Shown here piece by piece: positions 1 to 8,700 of a DNA stretch of 64,000 nucleotides. The notes beneath the pieces were generated by a model. The model was not told the origin of the DNA, ran no database searches, and was given only the letters and a program-made list of their open reading frames with translations. Location: contig NZ_CP050063.1 of the NCBI RefSeq assembly GCF_011604685.1, positions 8,287,001 through 8,351,000 of the forward strand, in the 5' to 3' direction. Source of the stretch: Spirosoma aureum (lineage in GTDB: Bacteria; Bacteroidota; Bacteroidia; Cytophagales; Spirosomataceae). The position numbers were made by a program, and so were the translations under genes. Every line of letters starts with the position of its first letter. The first letter of the stretch is position 1.

Positions 1-543
1 ACCTTACCCGACGAATGGAAAGCTATCGACATTTTGATTAATAGTGCTGGCAATGCACATGGCATGTCACCGATTCAGGACGGCGACCCTGCCGACTGGG
101 ACCAGATGATCGACGGTAATGTGCAGGGACTGCTCTATGTCTCGAAAGCCGTAATGCCGGGTATGGTCGAACGGAAGCGGGGCCATATTGTCAATATCAG
201 CTCGGTTGCGGGCAAAGAAACGTATGTGAACGGAGCCGTTTATTGTGCCAGTAAAGCTGCTGTTGAAGCCATCAGTACTGGTATGCGACTAGACTTGATT
301 CAGCATGGAATCAAGGTCACCAACATTGCTCCCGGCGCAGTAGAAACCGAATTCTCAGTCGTCCGTTTCAAAGGCGATAGCGAACGGGCATCCAAGGTTT
401 ACGAAGGCTTTGCGCCCCTCACGCCCGACGATATTGCCGACGCGATTGTCTACGCCGTAACAGCACCCGCCAACGTTACCATTGCCGATATGACCATTCT
501 GGCTGGTGCACAGGCCGCAGCGACAACCATCTACCGAAAGTAA
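1..543 (+). CDS. Short-chain dehydrogenase/reductase, C-terminal part (5' end outside window)
   Basis: The reading frame is open from the first base, so the gene starts upstream; 180 residues are visible. An NSAG motif (residues 14-17, the NNAG-type motif of the Rossmann fold), an NISS segment carrying the catalytic serine, and YCASK (Tyr81, Lys85 of the fragment; the YxxxK motif) identify a classical NAD(P)-dependent SDR. The order and spacing suit a ~250-residue enzyme of the YdfG / 3-hydroxy acid dehydrogenase type, missing about 70 N-terminal residues with the GxxxGIG cofactor loop. Substrate cannot be told from the sequence. Family is sure, specificity is not. Confidence 0.93.
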   Translation, partial: TLPDEWKAIDILINSAGNAHGMSPIQDGDPADWDQMIDGNVQGLLYVSKAVMPGMVERKRGHIVNISSVAGKETYVNGAVYCASKAAVEAISTGMRLDLIQHGIKVTNIAPGAVETEFSVVRFKGDSERASKVYEGFAPLTPDDIADAIVYAVTAPANVTIADMTILAGAQAAATTIYRK

Positions 544-785
544 ATTGATCGGGTTTTGTTTCGGTACCTTTGAGGGAAGTCGAAACAGAACCCGATTTGT
601 TACTGGTGTAAGTTGCTGAGAAGATTATTTACTTTTATAAAAGTTAACCAATAGGTAGCTAACGGCCACTATTAGCAACAAACCACACCCAGCTTTTCTC
701 TACGCCATTCCTATCAAAAGTCGCACTTTTTTCGTATATTTACTCAATTGTATTAGCTTCGATTACAAGCCTTTTTAACGTCTGA

Positions 786-1376
786 ATGATTGCTTACTTA
801 GACGGAGTGCTGGCCTACAAAGAAACGACGTACGTCATTATCGACGTGCATGGTGTAGGATACGCAGTCCATATCTCCCTCCAAACCTATTCGACACTGC
901 CCGGCGGTGGCGAACGGGTTAAATTATTTACGCACCACCTTTTCCGCGAAGACGCTCAGATACTATACGGATTTGCCATCGCCGACGAAAAAGCACTGTT
1001 TCTGGATCTGATTGGCGTTTCGGGCGTTGGTCCGAACACAGCGCTGGGTATGCTATCGGCGATGCAACCAGCCGACCTGCGGCTGGCCATTCTGGGAGAG
1101 AACGTTCGGGCGGTACAGGCCATCAAAGGTATTGGTGCCAAAACGGCCCAGCGCATCATTCTCGAGCTACGCGATAAAATGAAAAAATCGGGCGTTGTTC
1201 CCGACGGTCCGACGTATCGTCAGCAACCTGCGGGCAACCCTGTTCGCGAGGAAGCACTGGCGGCCTTAGTCGCACTGGGCTTTCCGAAACCAACAGCCGA
1301 GAAGAGTGTAGACGATGCCCTGAAAGCCGATCCAAATCTGAGTGTAGAGGATGTTATCCGGCGAGCATTGCGGTAG
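786..1376 (+). CDS. ruvA: Holliday junction branch migration protein RuvA
   Basis: RuvA binds four-way DNA junctions as a tetramer and loads the RuvB motor for branch migration in recombination repair. The 196-residue product has the usual length and order: an OB-fold domain I (MIAYLDGVLAYKE onward), two helix-hairpin-helix motifs (LIGVSGVGPNTAL at about 75-87, IKGIGAKTAQRI at about 113-124), a variable linker, and the RuvB-contacting domain III at about 152-196. The start is ATG at 786. In flavobacteria ruvA lies next to sprA; here an island of transposases separates the two. Confidence 0.97.
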   Translation: MIAYLDGVLAYKETTYVIIDVHGVGYAVHISLQTYSTLPGGGERVKLFTHHLFREDAQILYGFAIADEKALFLDLIGVSGVGPNTALGMLSAMQPADLRLAILGENVRAVQAIKGIGAKTAQRIILELRDKMKKSGVVPDGPTYRQQPAGNPVREEALAALVALGFPKPTAEKSVDDALKADPNLSVEDVIRRALR

Positions 1377-1549
1377 ACTTTTGCTGGCAACGTCAATTAT
1401 GATCAGTTCTGCTAAACTAAATTTAGGCATATAGCCCTCCACTACCCTTACATGGTTTGATGGCCAATTTTGACAGGAATTTAAGTCGCCTGTGATTCTC
1501 ACCTGATTAGTGTGCCAGTTTAAGTTTGAAGATTGGTCATTCATTTGTT

Positions 1550-2553
1550 AATTCTTCCCCTTCCAATACTTGCTCTGGCGCTAAGCTATTGAATAAACTT
1601 TGTAGCCGAAATAGGTTGTACTCATTCCGCTATTCTTTAATCTTCTGCTGGTTCTTCTAAAGAGTAAGAACCAATGAACCAAAAGACATTCATCCCTTAG
1701 GCTTCCATTAAAAGATTTAACAAATGAGTTGTATGTCGGTTTCTAGGTCGGGAGAAATCTAAAACTACCTAGTTGACATAAGCCTACTTATCCAATGTTT
1801 TAGAAATAAACTCGCTCATGTTATCGACTCGAATCCGCTTGGGAACTACCTGCTGATCTGATTTCAATTGATACACTGCCGTTACCATGTTATTTCACTT
1901 CAAGGATTGGCCTGCGCGAATCGCCAAACACTTGCGGCTAAGATTATCTACTAGATTAAAGGCCCGAAACTCATGCCCTAGCATTCATGACAGTTAAAGA
2001 TCAGGGCGTTGTAAGCGGTGTGCTGCCGAACGATTTCACTTAAGGTGTTTACTTCGCAATTGGGTTCTTCTAATAAACACATATGGCTGTCTTTCCGGCC
2101 TTCTCAACGAAAGAGCGTAAAGATCTACCAGAATCCGTACCTAATCGATTTACTTGACTCGATGTTGAAGTATAGTTCATCTTGTCAGCGTGAATTGAAG
2201 TGTAAGGATGATCGACGAAAGAGAATTACCCACAGACACATCGAGCCAAAGCTCGATAACTCTCCATCAAACTTAGAACCAGCGTTCTTTGTGGGGCTGG
2301 TATTTAAAGCTTTTTTAGCACATCTTGGAGCATCTGTTTATTAAGCTCAGATCGACTACAAGTTGTTTCAACTGACGATTTTCTTTTTCCAGTTAATGCA
2401 AGTTACTCCTAAACTACCATGCTTTTTTCCAATTGTAAAAGGAGGCTTCTCTGATACCCATTTTGCGACATACACCCCGGCAATGGCTACTCCAGTTTCA
2501 GCTTGCTTGAGAGCAAATACGATCTGAGTCTCGGTAAACTTAGTTTTCTTCAT
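1550..2553 (-). pseudogene. Decayed IS3-family transposase (OrfA + OrfB remnants)
   Basis: Reverse-strand translation from 2553 begins MKKTKFTETQIVFALKQAET, the start of an IS3-type OrfA helix-turn-helix protein, and goes on through frameshifts to a QLKQLV helix and LNKQMLQDVLKK, the end of OrfA. Farther along (about 1840-1700) lie pieces of the OrfB integrase core: RVDNMSEFISKTLD, the DNG-type region of the DDE catalytic domain, and FSRPRNRHTTH. Near 1620-1560 is RNEYNLF followed by LAPEQVL, which matches the OrfB tail. Stops and frameshifts break every section, so no product can form. Terminal inverted repeats were not found. Confidence 0.85.
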
Positions 2554-2814
2554 AGCAATTGTCCTATTGTTAATGTACGACAGTTGCCCAATTTCCTACT
2601 TTACAGCGGAACGCCTTTCTGAGAAGAGATCAGTTTGCGTAAGTCCTAATAAGAGAACCAACATTAGCTTATAGCAGAATAGTAGCGGAAGTTAAATATA
2701 ATTAATAAATTAATTTGGATACATATAAATATTCTATTTTGTTTGTATTGTACTATTACCAAGAAGGGAGTAGTCAAATCAACTATTATTATCCATAACA
2801 ATAAAAACATTACT

Positions 2815-3549
2815 ATGAAAAAGACTTTCAAGTTTTTAATCTTTTCTTTATGCTTGGGAACACTAGTAACAAGCTGTGACAAACAAGTAGACAAAGATTT
2901 GAAACCAACATCTTCTGAGAAGGATTTTCAGAGCGAAGTAGAACAGTTAGAAAAACAAACTGGGGTTAAATACTTTAAAAAAGATGTAATTTTGCGTGAT
3001 AATGACAATAATAACGAGGTTGTTATGCGGTTCGCATCAACTGACGAATCGGTGTTAAGTAACTATTTACAAAATACCAATTTAACTCTCGAACCTGTAT
3101 TTGCTAAGTCTGTACAGAAAACGGAATCAGTTTCTTCTAAATTGGGAAGCACTTCTAAATATGAGAGCCAAGCAGCTATTAGTGTTGAAGCTATTTCAAT
3201 TAAACTTCAAAAAGGAGCAATAGGTTACATACTAGCAGCTAAGACAAATTCTTTACGAAAAGGAGATAAAAATACTCGCCCCGCTTGGCTCAGCCAGCAT
3301 TTTGAAATGATAAGTCCTGTTTGGCCTGAGAGCTTTAGTATAAATATAAAAACAGCAGATGCAGTTCAATTAGGATGGGATTGTAAGGATCGTTGGTATA
3401 CAGGTTGGTATAATTGTGATGGTGGTTATAGAATGCTTGCAGGGCCTAGTTGGTTCTCACAAGGAGTAGATGGTCCATACAAAGTAAAAGTCCATGTTTG
3501 GTGTGATTTGGGCTCTCCTGAAGGTTGGGAGGTTATATTTTATGCCTAA
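2815..3549 (+). CDS. AT-rich lipoprotein of unknown function
   Basis: The 244-residue product starts MKKTFKFLIFSLCLGTLVTSC, an SPII signal with lipobox VTSC, so the mature protein should be a lipoprotein beginning at Cys21. The frame is open farther upstream (from 2743), but those codons lack signal character, so ATG at 2815 was chosen. The middle is Lys/Ser-rich; the C-terminal 70 residues are Trp/Tyr/Cys-rich (CKDRWYTGWYNCDGGY, then WCDLGSPEGWEV), which suggests a small compact extracellular domain. I do not recognise the family. Codon use and AT content differ sharply from ruvA and sprA, and it lies between two transposase loci, so transfer is likely. Confidence 0.75.
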   Translation: MKKTFKFLIFSLCLGTLVTSCDKQVDKDLKPTSSEKDFQSEVEQLEKQTGVKYFKKDVILRDNDNNNEVVMRFASTDESVLSNYLQNTNLTLEPVFAKSVQKTESVSSKLGSTSKYESQAAISVEAISIKLQKGAIGYILAAKTNSLRKGDKNTRPAWLSQHFEMISPVWPESFSINIKTADAVQLGWDCKDRWYTGWYNCDGGYRMLAGPSWFSQGVDGPYKVKVHVWCDLGSPEGWEVIFYA

Positions 3550-3583
3550 TAATGGCTCAAACATAGCATTACTCGCATAAACA

Positions 3584-3645
3584 TTGTAGCGGCAATCATT
3601 ATTAAAATCACTAGAAAAATAAATTTTTCTAGTGATTTTAATAAT
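3584..3645. repeat. Long palindrome, interrupted by the IS insertion
   Basis: Bases 3598-3620 and 3623-3645 are perfect 23-base inverted arms around a 2-base centre, 35 bases after the lipoprotein stop. The left arm continues outward to 3584; its partner lies beyond the insertion element at 4580-4593. Without the element the arms would be 37 bases with one mismatch. It may act as a terminator for the lipoprotein gene, although there is no classical U-tract. Confidence 0.8.
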
Positions 3646-4576
3646 GAAGCTGTTTAGGATAATGCAAAAGACTTCCAAAGAAGGGCGAAATTTGAGCCGG
3701 GCCGCCGGGCGGTGCGAAACACAAATTCTAGCCTTTCATGGAAGGCTTGGACAAAGTTACGAGTGAAAAATGGATACTGCCCTACCTGAGCTTGGGCCAG
3801 CGCGGCAAAGACATTAAAGTGGAGATGAGCACCTTGATTGATGCCATTTTGCACAAACTCAAAACAGGTTGTCAGTGGAGGCAATTGCCTGTTAAACCGT
3901 TTTTTGATGACCAAACACTGACTTGGCAAGGTGTCTATTACCATTTCAACGAGTGGCGTAAAGATGGGTCCTGGAAGCGAGTTTGGCTCAATGTGTTGAG
4001 ACTCAACAAGCGATTTTTGGACTTGTCGAGTCTCCAACTTGATGGCTGGCACACCCCAGCCAAAAAGGGTGGTCAGGCGGTAGGCTATCAAGGCCGCAAA
4101 GCGGCTAAGACAACGACGAGTTTGTTTCTGGCCGATAACACGGGCCTGATGCTGGCTTGTGCTACCCCACAAGCCGGTAATCATCATGACCTGTTTGAGA
4201 TTCAGAAACTTTTTGAGGAATTGTGTCTGCTGCTGGAGTCGGCCAACATTAATCTTAAAGACCTGTTTCTCAATGCCGATAGTGAGTTCGACGCCCAGAA
4301 TTTGCGCCTGAGTTGTGCCAACCGAGCAAGCAACGCCAACAGTGGGGTCAACCCCCGTTCGGCCAATGAGCCGGCGATAGAATGGGGCTATTTTGACGAA
4401 GAACTCTACAAACGGCGTTCTGTGCTTGAACATGCCAAGGCTTGGCTTGACAGTTTCAAGACCCTGCTTGTCCGTTATGAGACGAATGTAGAGAATTGGC
4501 TCTGGTTCCATTGGTTGGCCTTTGTGGTGTTATTTTTGAGAAGAATCAACCGAAAAAAGAAATCCTAAACAGCTTC
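3646..4576 (+). mobile_element. Intact IS5-family insertion sequence (931 bp)
   Basis: Perfect 15-base terminal inverted repeats bound the element: GAAGCTGTTTAGGAT at 3646-3660 and its complement at 4562-4576. The element is flanked on both sides by AAT (3643-3645 and 4577-4579), a 3-base target duplication. Removing the element plus one AAT rejoins the two halves of a palindrome, which supports these boundaries independently. It encodes one uninterrupted transposase whose stop codon falls inside the right repeat. Length and architecture fit a compact IS5-type element, probably still mobile or recently so. Confidence 0.88.
3738..4568 (+). CDS. IS5-family DDE transposase
   Basis: The 276-residue protein has an N-terminal DUF4096-like segment (GCQWRQLPVKPFFDDQTLTWQGVYYHFNEW, written here only to show the family's WR-LP and YYHF-W motifs) followed by a DDE_Tnp_1 catalytic core. 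Likely catalytic residues are Asp in LDGWHTP, Asp in LNADSEFD and Glu in RRSVLEHAKAWLD, the last in the typical Y-R-E setting. The start is ATG at 3738, 92 bases inside the left repeat, and the stop overlaps the right repeat. A long open frame on the opposite strand is a shadow. Confidence 0.9.
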   Translation: MEGLDKVTSEKWILPYLSLGQRGKDIKVEMSTLIDAILHKLKTGCQWRQLPVKPFFDDQTLTWQGVYYHFNEWRKDGSWKRVWLNVLRLNKRFLDLSSLQLDGWHTPAKKGGQAVGYQGRKAAKTTTSLFLADNTGLMLACATPQAGNHHDLFEIQKLFEELCLLLESANINLKDLFLNADSEFDAQNLRLSCANRASNANSGVNPRSANEPAIEWGYFDEELYKRRSVLEHAKAWLDSFKTLLVRYETNVENWLWFHWLAFVVLFLRRINRKKKS

Positions 4577-4639
4577 AATTATTGCCGCTACAAAATATTG
4601 TCAAAAAATTAAAACTGTTGATTCATCGCTTCCTAGGCT

Positions 4640-5030
4640 TTCAGCCAGCCTTCATAATCCACACTTAATTGACGTTAATGAGTCAGCCAAGTGAACGTTG
4701 GTTACACCACTCACCTTCTGGTAAAAGAACAAACATTTTGATACCAAATAACTTACAAAGAATCTGCAAAATCCACTAATAAGTCTACTTAGCCTGTGTT
4801 TCATACTCGTTACCATAGCCCGCATCAGCAAAAATGATGGCCAAACGTGGAAAATTGATTCATAAGCGATTCAAACCAGTTCTTCGGTGTTCGTTAATGT
4901 CGACTCGGTGAACCACAGCAGCCAGCCTAGCATATCAACAATAAAATGAAGTTTTCACCCTTTCACCGACTTAGTCGCATCATAACCTCGCTCGACCAAC
5001 ATCGTTTTTACATATTTGTGAGACCAGGAT
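4640..5030 (-). pseudogene. Decayed second IS5-family transposase fragment
   Basis: On the reverse strand from about 5026 the translation reads WSHKYVKTMLVERGYDATK, then SVKG, a stop, and KLHFIVDMLGWLL, the conserved RGYDAxKxVKGRKRH-x-VDxLG block of IS5/IS427-type transposases. Farther on, IIFADAGYGNEYE matches the ADGGY motif with the second catalytic Asp. Stops and frameshifts separate these blocks, and the N-terminal part and clear end repeats were not found. It differs in sequence from the intact element next to it, so it marks a separate, older insertion. Confidence 0.75.
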
Positions 5031-5714
5031 AGGTAATGATGGACTCAGGCTATTTTATATTAACAATCAACCCATTATAATTCATATGAATATTGTGACC
5101 CTCAATCATAAACTATACTTATCAGCCGATTGCACTTCAGTGTAATGAAAAGGCCCCAAGCAACTCGTGGTTGTCCAGTAACGTAAACAGAGAGTCCACT
5201 TTTGGGGATATGATTAAGGCCATCTATAATCCTTAGAAAACTTATGATGCCCAAAAATGCCTAGGAAGTTAGTATCCTGAAAATAATTATATGTTGTTAT
5301 CAAGTCAATCGCTTGCGGAGTATAGCTAAGTGTGTTAAATACGGCCCTCGACTACTATTGTAAGACCATATATTGAGTATCTATCTATCAATCTATTTCC
5401 TGACTAATTAGGAGAATTGTTGACCAAACCAGAATAGCCCGTAATTATTACTTAAGTGGAATCAATACATTTATTATCGATTAGGAAAAATAAATCAGGA
5501 ATTAAAATCCGATGAAATTCGCCTAATTTTACGATCGGTCGAACGGAAACAACAACTCATGAACGTTTGTTTGCTCTTCTTTTAAAAAATCTATCAATCG
5601 ATTAGACGATTGGCTCGATTTTGGCCGTTTAAGGTAAGGCGTCTGAACGCACTACCACTACCGAACCTGAAAGTATCGTCAATGGTGAACCCTTACCTTG
5701 TTCACAAATACTTA
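5031..5714. other. Non-coding, AT-rich stretch upstream of sprA
   Basis: No convincing gene or RNA was seen in this stretch. It probably holds the rest of the decayed transposon and, in its last 200 bases, the sprA promoter, for which no clear TAnnTTTG box could be singled out. Confidence 0.5.
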
Positions 5715-8700
5715 ATGAATACCTGTTTCCCAGCCGTAGGGAGAATTGTGTTTACACGAAACAGGACGCTAATACCCATACTATGGATTGTACTGGGTAC
5801 TGGTCTGGCTATAGCTCAAAACCAGCCTACCCCTACCCGACGGGGAGCCGCTGGCCGTCGTCAACAGGCCGCTCAGGATTCTGCCCGTGCCGAAGCCCGG
5901 CGACGGGCCACGATGCGGGCCGATTCGATCAAACAGGCTATTAAAGACCGAACGGATAGCATTAGGGCTGTTCGTAGTGCCAATCGACGGCCAACCGTCA
6001 ACTGGCCAGACCGGCGTGCCACGCGTTTTTCAGAACGGCCATCCCGATCGCCCTTTATTCTGCGTGACCCAAAAGGTGTTTCGACCGACTTTCATTTTGA
6101 CCCCGAGGGCAAAGTCAATATTGCAGAAAGGGTTCGTTCGGGCGTATCACTGTCAGGGCCTCCTACGCCAAACAGCGTACAGGGACGAACGAATATTGCC
6201 ACACCGGGCAGTTCGACGGCTGTATTTCCGGATGCAGCTGCACCGAGTACTACGCCCCCAGGCACGATTTCACCCGGCATTCCTGTACCCGGTCTGGCAC
6301 TCCCACCCTCGCAGTTTGGAATGCCATACCGACCCTCTGAGTCGGTTCCCCTATCGACCTATAACCAGCTTCAGAACCAGCGCGTCGGGCAAAACGTACT
6401 GCGTGAGTATAGCGCCCGAAGCGAAGGGCAAAGCGCGGTAACTGGCCGGGGGTTAATACCCAAATTAGAACTCCCTCCGGTTATTGATCGATTATTTGGG
6501 GGCAGCAACATCGATTTTAAACCCAATGGTTTCGTTACCCTCGATTTTGGCTACCTCTATCAATTTATCGATAACCCCGTACTGCCCATACGCCAGCGAC
6601 GGAACGGCAATTTCCTCTTCAACGAGCAGATCAGTATCAATTTCAACGGTAAAATCGGTGAAAAACTGGGCGTATTAGCCAATTTTGATACAAAAGCGAG
6701 TTTCAATTTTGAGAATGCGTTAAAAGTAAACTATAAACCTGGTGGTGGATTACCAGCCTTCGGCACAGGCCAGGGCCTACCTAATCTACCTAATTTACCG
6801 ACCACCCCAAACCTGCCGGGTGTTCCGGGAGCCAACGGGAGCTTACCCGGTTTTACGCCCCAGAACGAAAGCATTTTGCAGGGTCTGGAAGTTGGTAATA
6901 TTAGCTGGGCCGTTAATAGTCAGCTGATTCCGGGGGTGCAGAACCTATTTGGGGTTAAATCGCAACTGCGTTTCGGCAAACTGAACGCAACCGTAGTGTT
7001 ATCGCAGCAACGATCACGTAAGGCGGAAATCGTCTTACGGGGCGGCACTTCGAACCGGCCTTTTGAAATTCGGGCGGACCAATATGATGAAAACCGACAC
7101 TTCTTCCTGTCGCAGTTTTTCCGGAATATTTACGAGCAATCACTTAAGTCGTTACCCCAGGTAACATCCGGTGTAAACGTTACCCGGATTGAAGTCTACG
7201 TCACGAACCGTACCAACACAACCGAATCGCTGCGGAATATTGTTGGCTTTCAGGATTTAGGGGAAGGCAATCCATACAATCAAACGAACGCCAATCTTCA
7301 GCCATTTTCACGCAATGCACGAACTCCTGCCGATAATGCAGCCAATGGATTATTTACCAAACTGACAGGAAATGCCAATGCGCCGTTCAGGCAGGTCGAC
7401 CAAACCTCCGATCAACTTACCACTTCGTATGGTCTGGCCAAAGGAACGGATTATGACTTTCTGAGGGGCTCGAAACGCCTGACTGACCGTGAATACAAGC
7501 TTCAGGCCGACCTGGGTTACATTTCGCTGGTAACGCCACTGCGCAACGACGAAATTCTGGCGGTGGCTTATGAATACACCTATCAGGGACGTCGCTACAA
7601 AGTTGGTGAACTGACCGAAGACTATCAGTCCCGTAAAGATGACGAAGTGCTGGTTCTGAAATTGCTGAAATCGTCGACCATACGCAACAACCTCCAGTTG
7701 CCCATGTGGAACCTGATGATGAAGAACATTTACTCGCTCAACACGGCACAGATTGTTAGGCAGGGATTTCAGTTACGTATTATTTACAAAGATGATCTGA
7801 CGGGTATCGATAACCCGAACCTTCAGGAAGGTCGCCTGACGCAGAACCGACCGCTTGTGCAGGTATTCGGTATGGATCGCCTAAACCAGCAACTAGACGC
7901 ACAACCCGACGGCAATTTTGATTTTGTCGAAAATATTACGGTCGATAGTCGATACGGGAAGGTTATCTTTCCTGTGCTGGAACCCTTCGGCTCCTATCTG
8001 GAACGACAGTTTGGGGCTGATGAGGATGCACTAAAAGCGAAGTACGTTTTCAATCAACTCTACAAAACAACCCTGGCCGACGCGCAACAACAGGCTGATC
8101 GGAATAAATTTTTCCTGAAGGGATCTTTCCAGTCAGGCAGCGGTGCCGAGGTTCAATTGCCGTATGGTGTCAATGAACAGTCGATCACCGTAACGGCTGG
8201 TGGTGTACCACTCTCACCGGGTGCCGACTACGTTTTCGAGGCCCAGACCGGCCGCTTGCGTATCGTCAACGAAAGTGTCAGCAATTCGGGCCGCGAAATC
8301 CGGATCAGCTACGAACAACCCGACCTGTTCCAGAATCAGATCCGGTCGTTGATCGGTACTCACCTGGACTATACCATCAACCGCGACATAAGCCTTGGCT
8401 TTACGGCCATGCACATGAAAGAAACCCCCGCAGGTTATCTGACTCGGGTCGCGCTTGGTAATGAACCCGTCAACAACACCATTCTCGGACTAAGTGCCAA
8501 TATTCGGAAAGATGTACCGGGTTTAACCCGGCTGCTGGATAAGCTACCGATGGTGCAAACGAAAGAATTGTCGACCATTCAGGTCAGCGGAGAAGTCGCT
8601 CAGTTGCTGCCCGGTACCAACCCCCGCGCCCGAAACGAAAGTTATCTGGACGATTTTGAGGCTGCCCGGACCATTTTTGACCTGACACGTCAGCCAACAC

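Noticed and set aside
1266..1544. A 92-residue reverse frame overlapping the ruvA end
   Set aside because: It overlaps ruvA antisense and shows no family signature; it may hold the last part of the IS3 relic but cannot be supported as a gene.
2018..2344. A 108-residue forward frame
   Set aside because: It runs antisense to the IS3-type relic whose OrfA/OrfB blocks are recognisable on the other strand.
3654..4511. A 285-residue open frame on the reverse strand inside the IS5 element
   Set aside because: It lies fully antisense to the transposase, which has clear DDE motifs; the reverse frame has no recognisable domain.
5887..6441. A 184-residue forward frame inside sprA
   Set aside because: It is an out-of-frame shadow of sprA, arising from its biased composition; sprA's own frame is unbroken.
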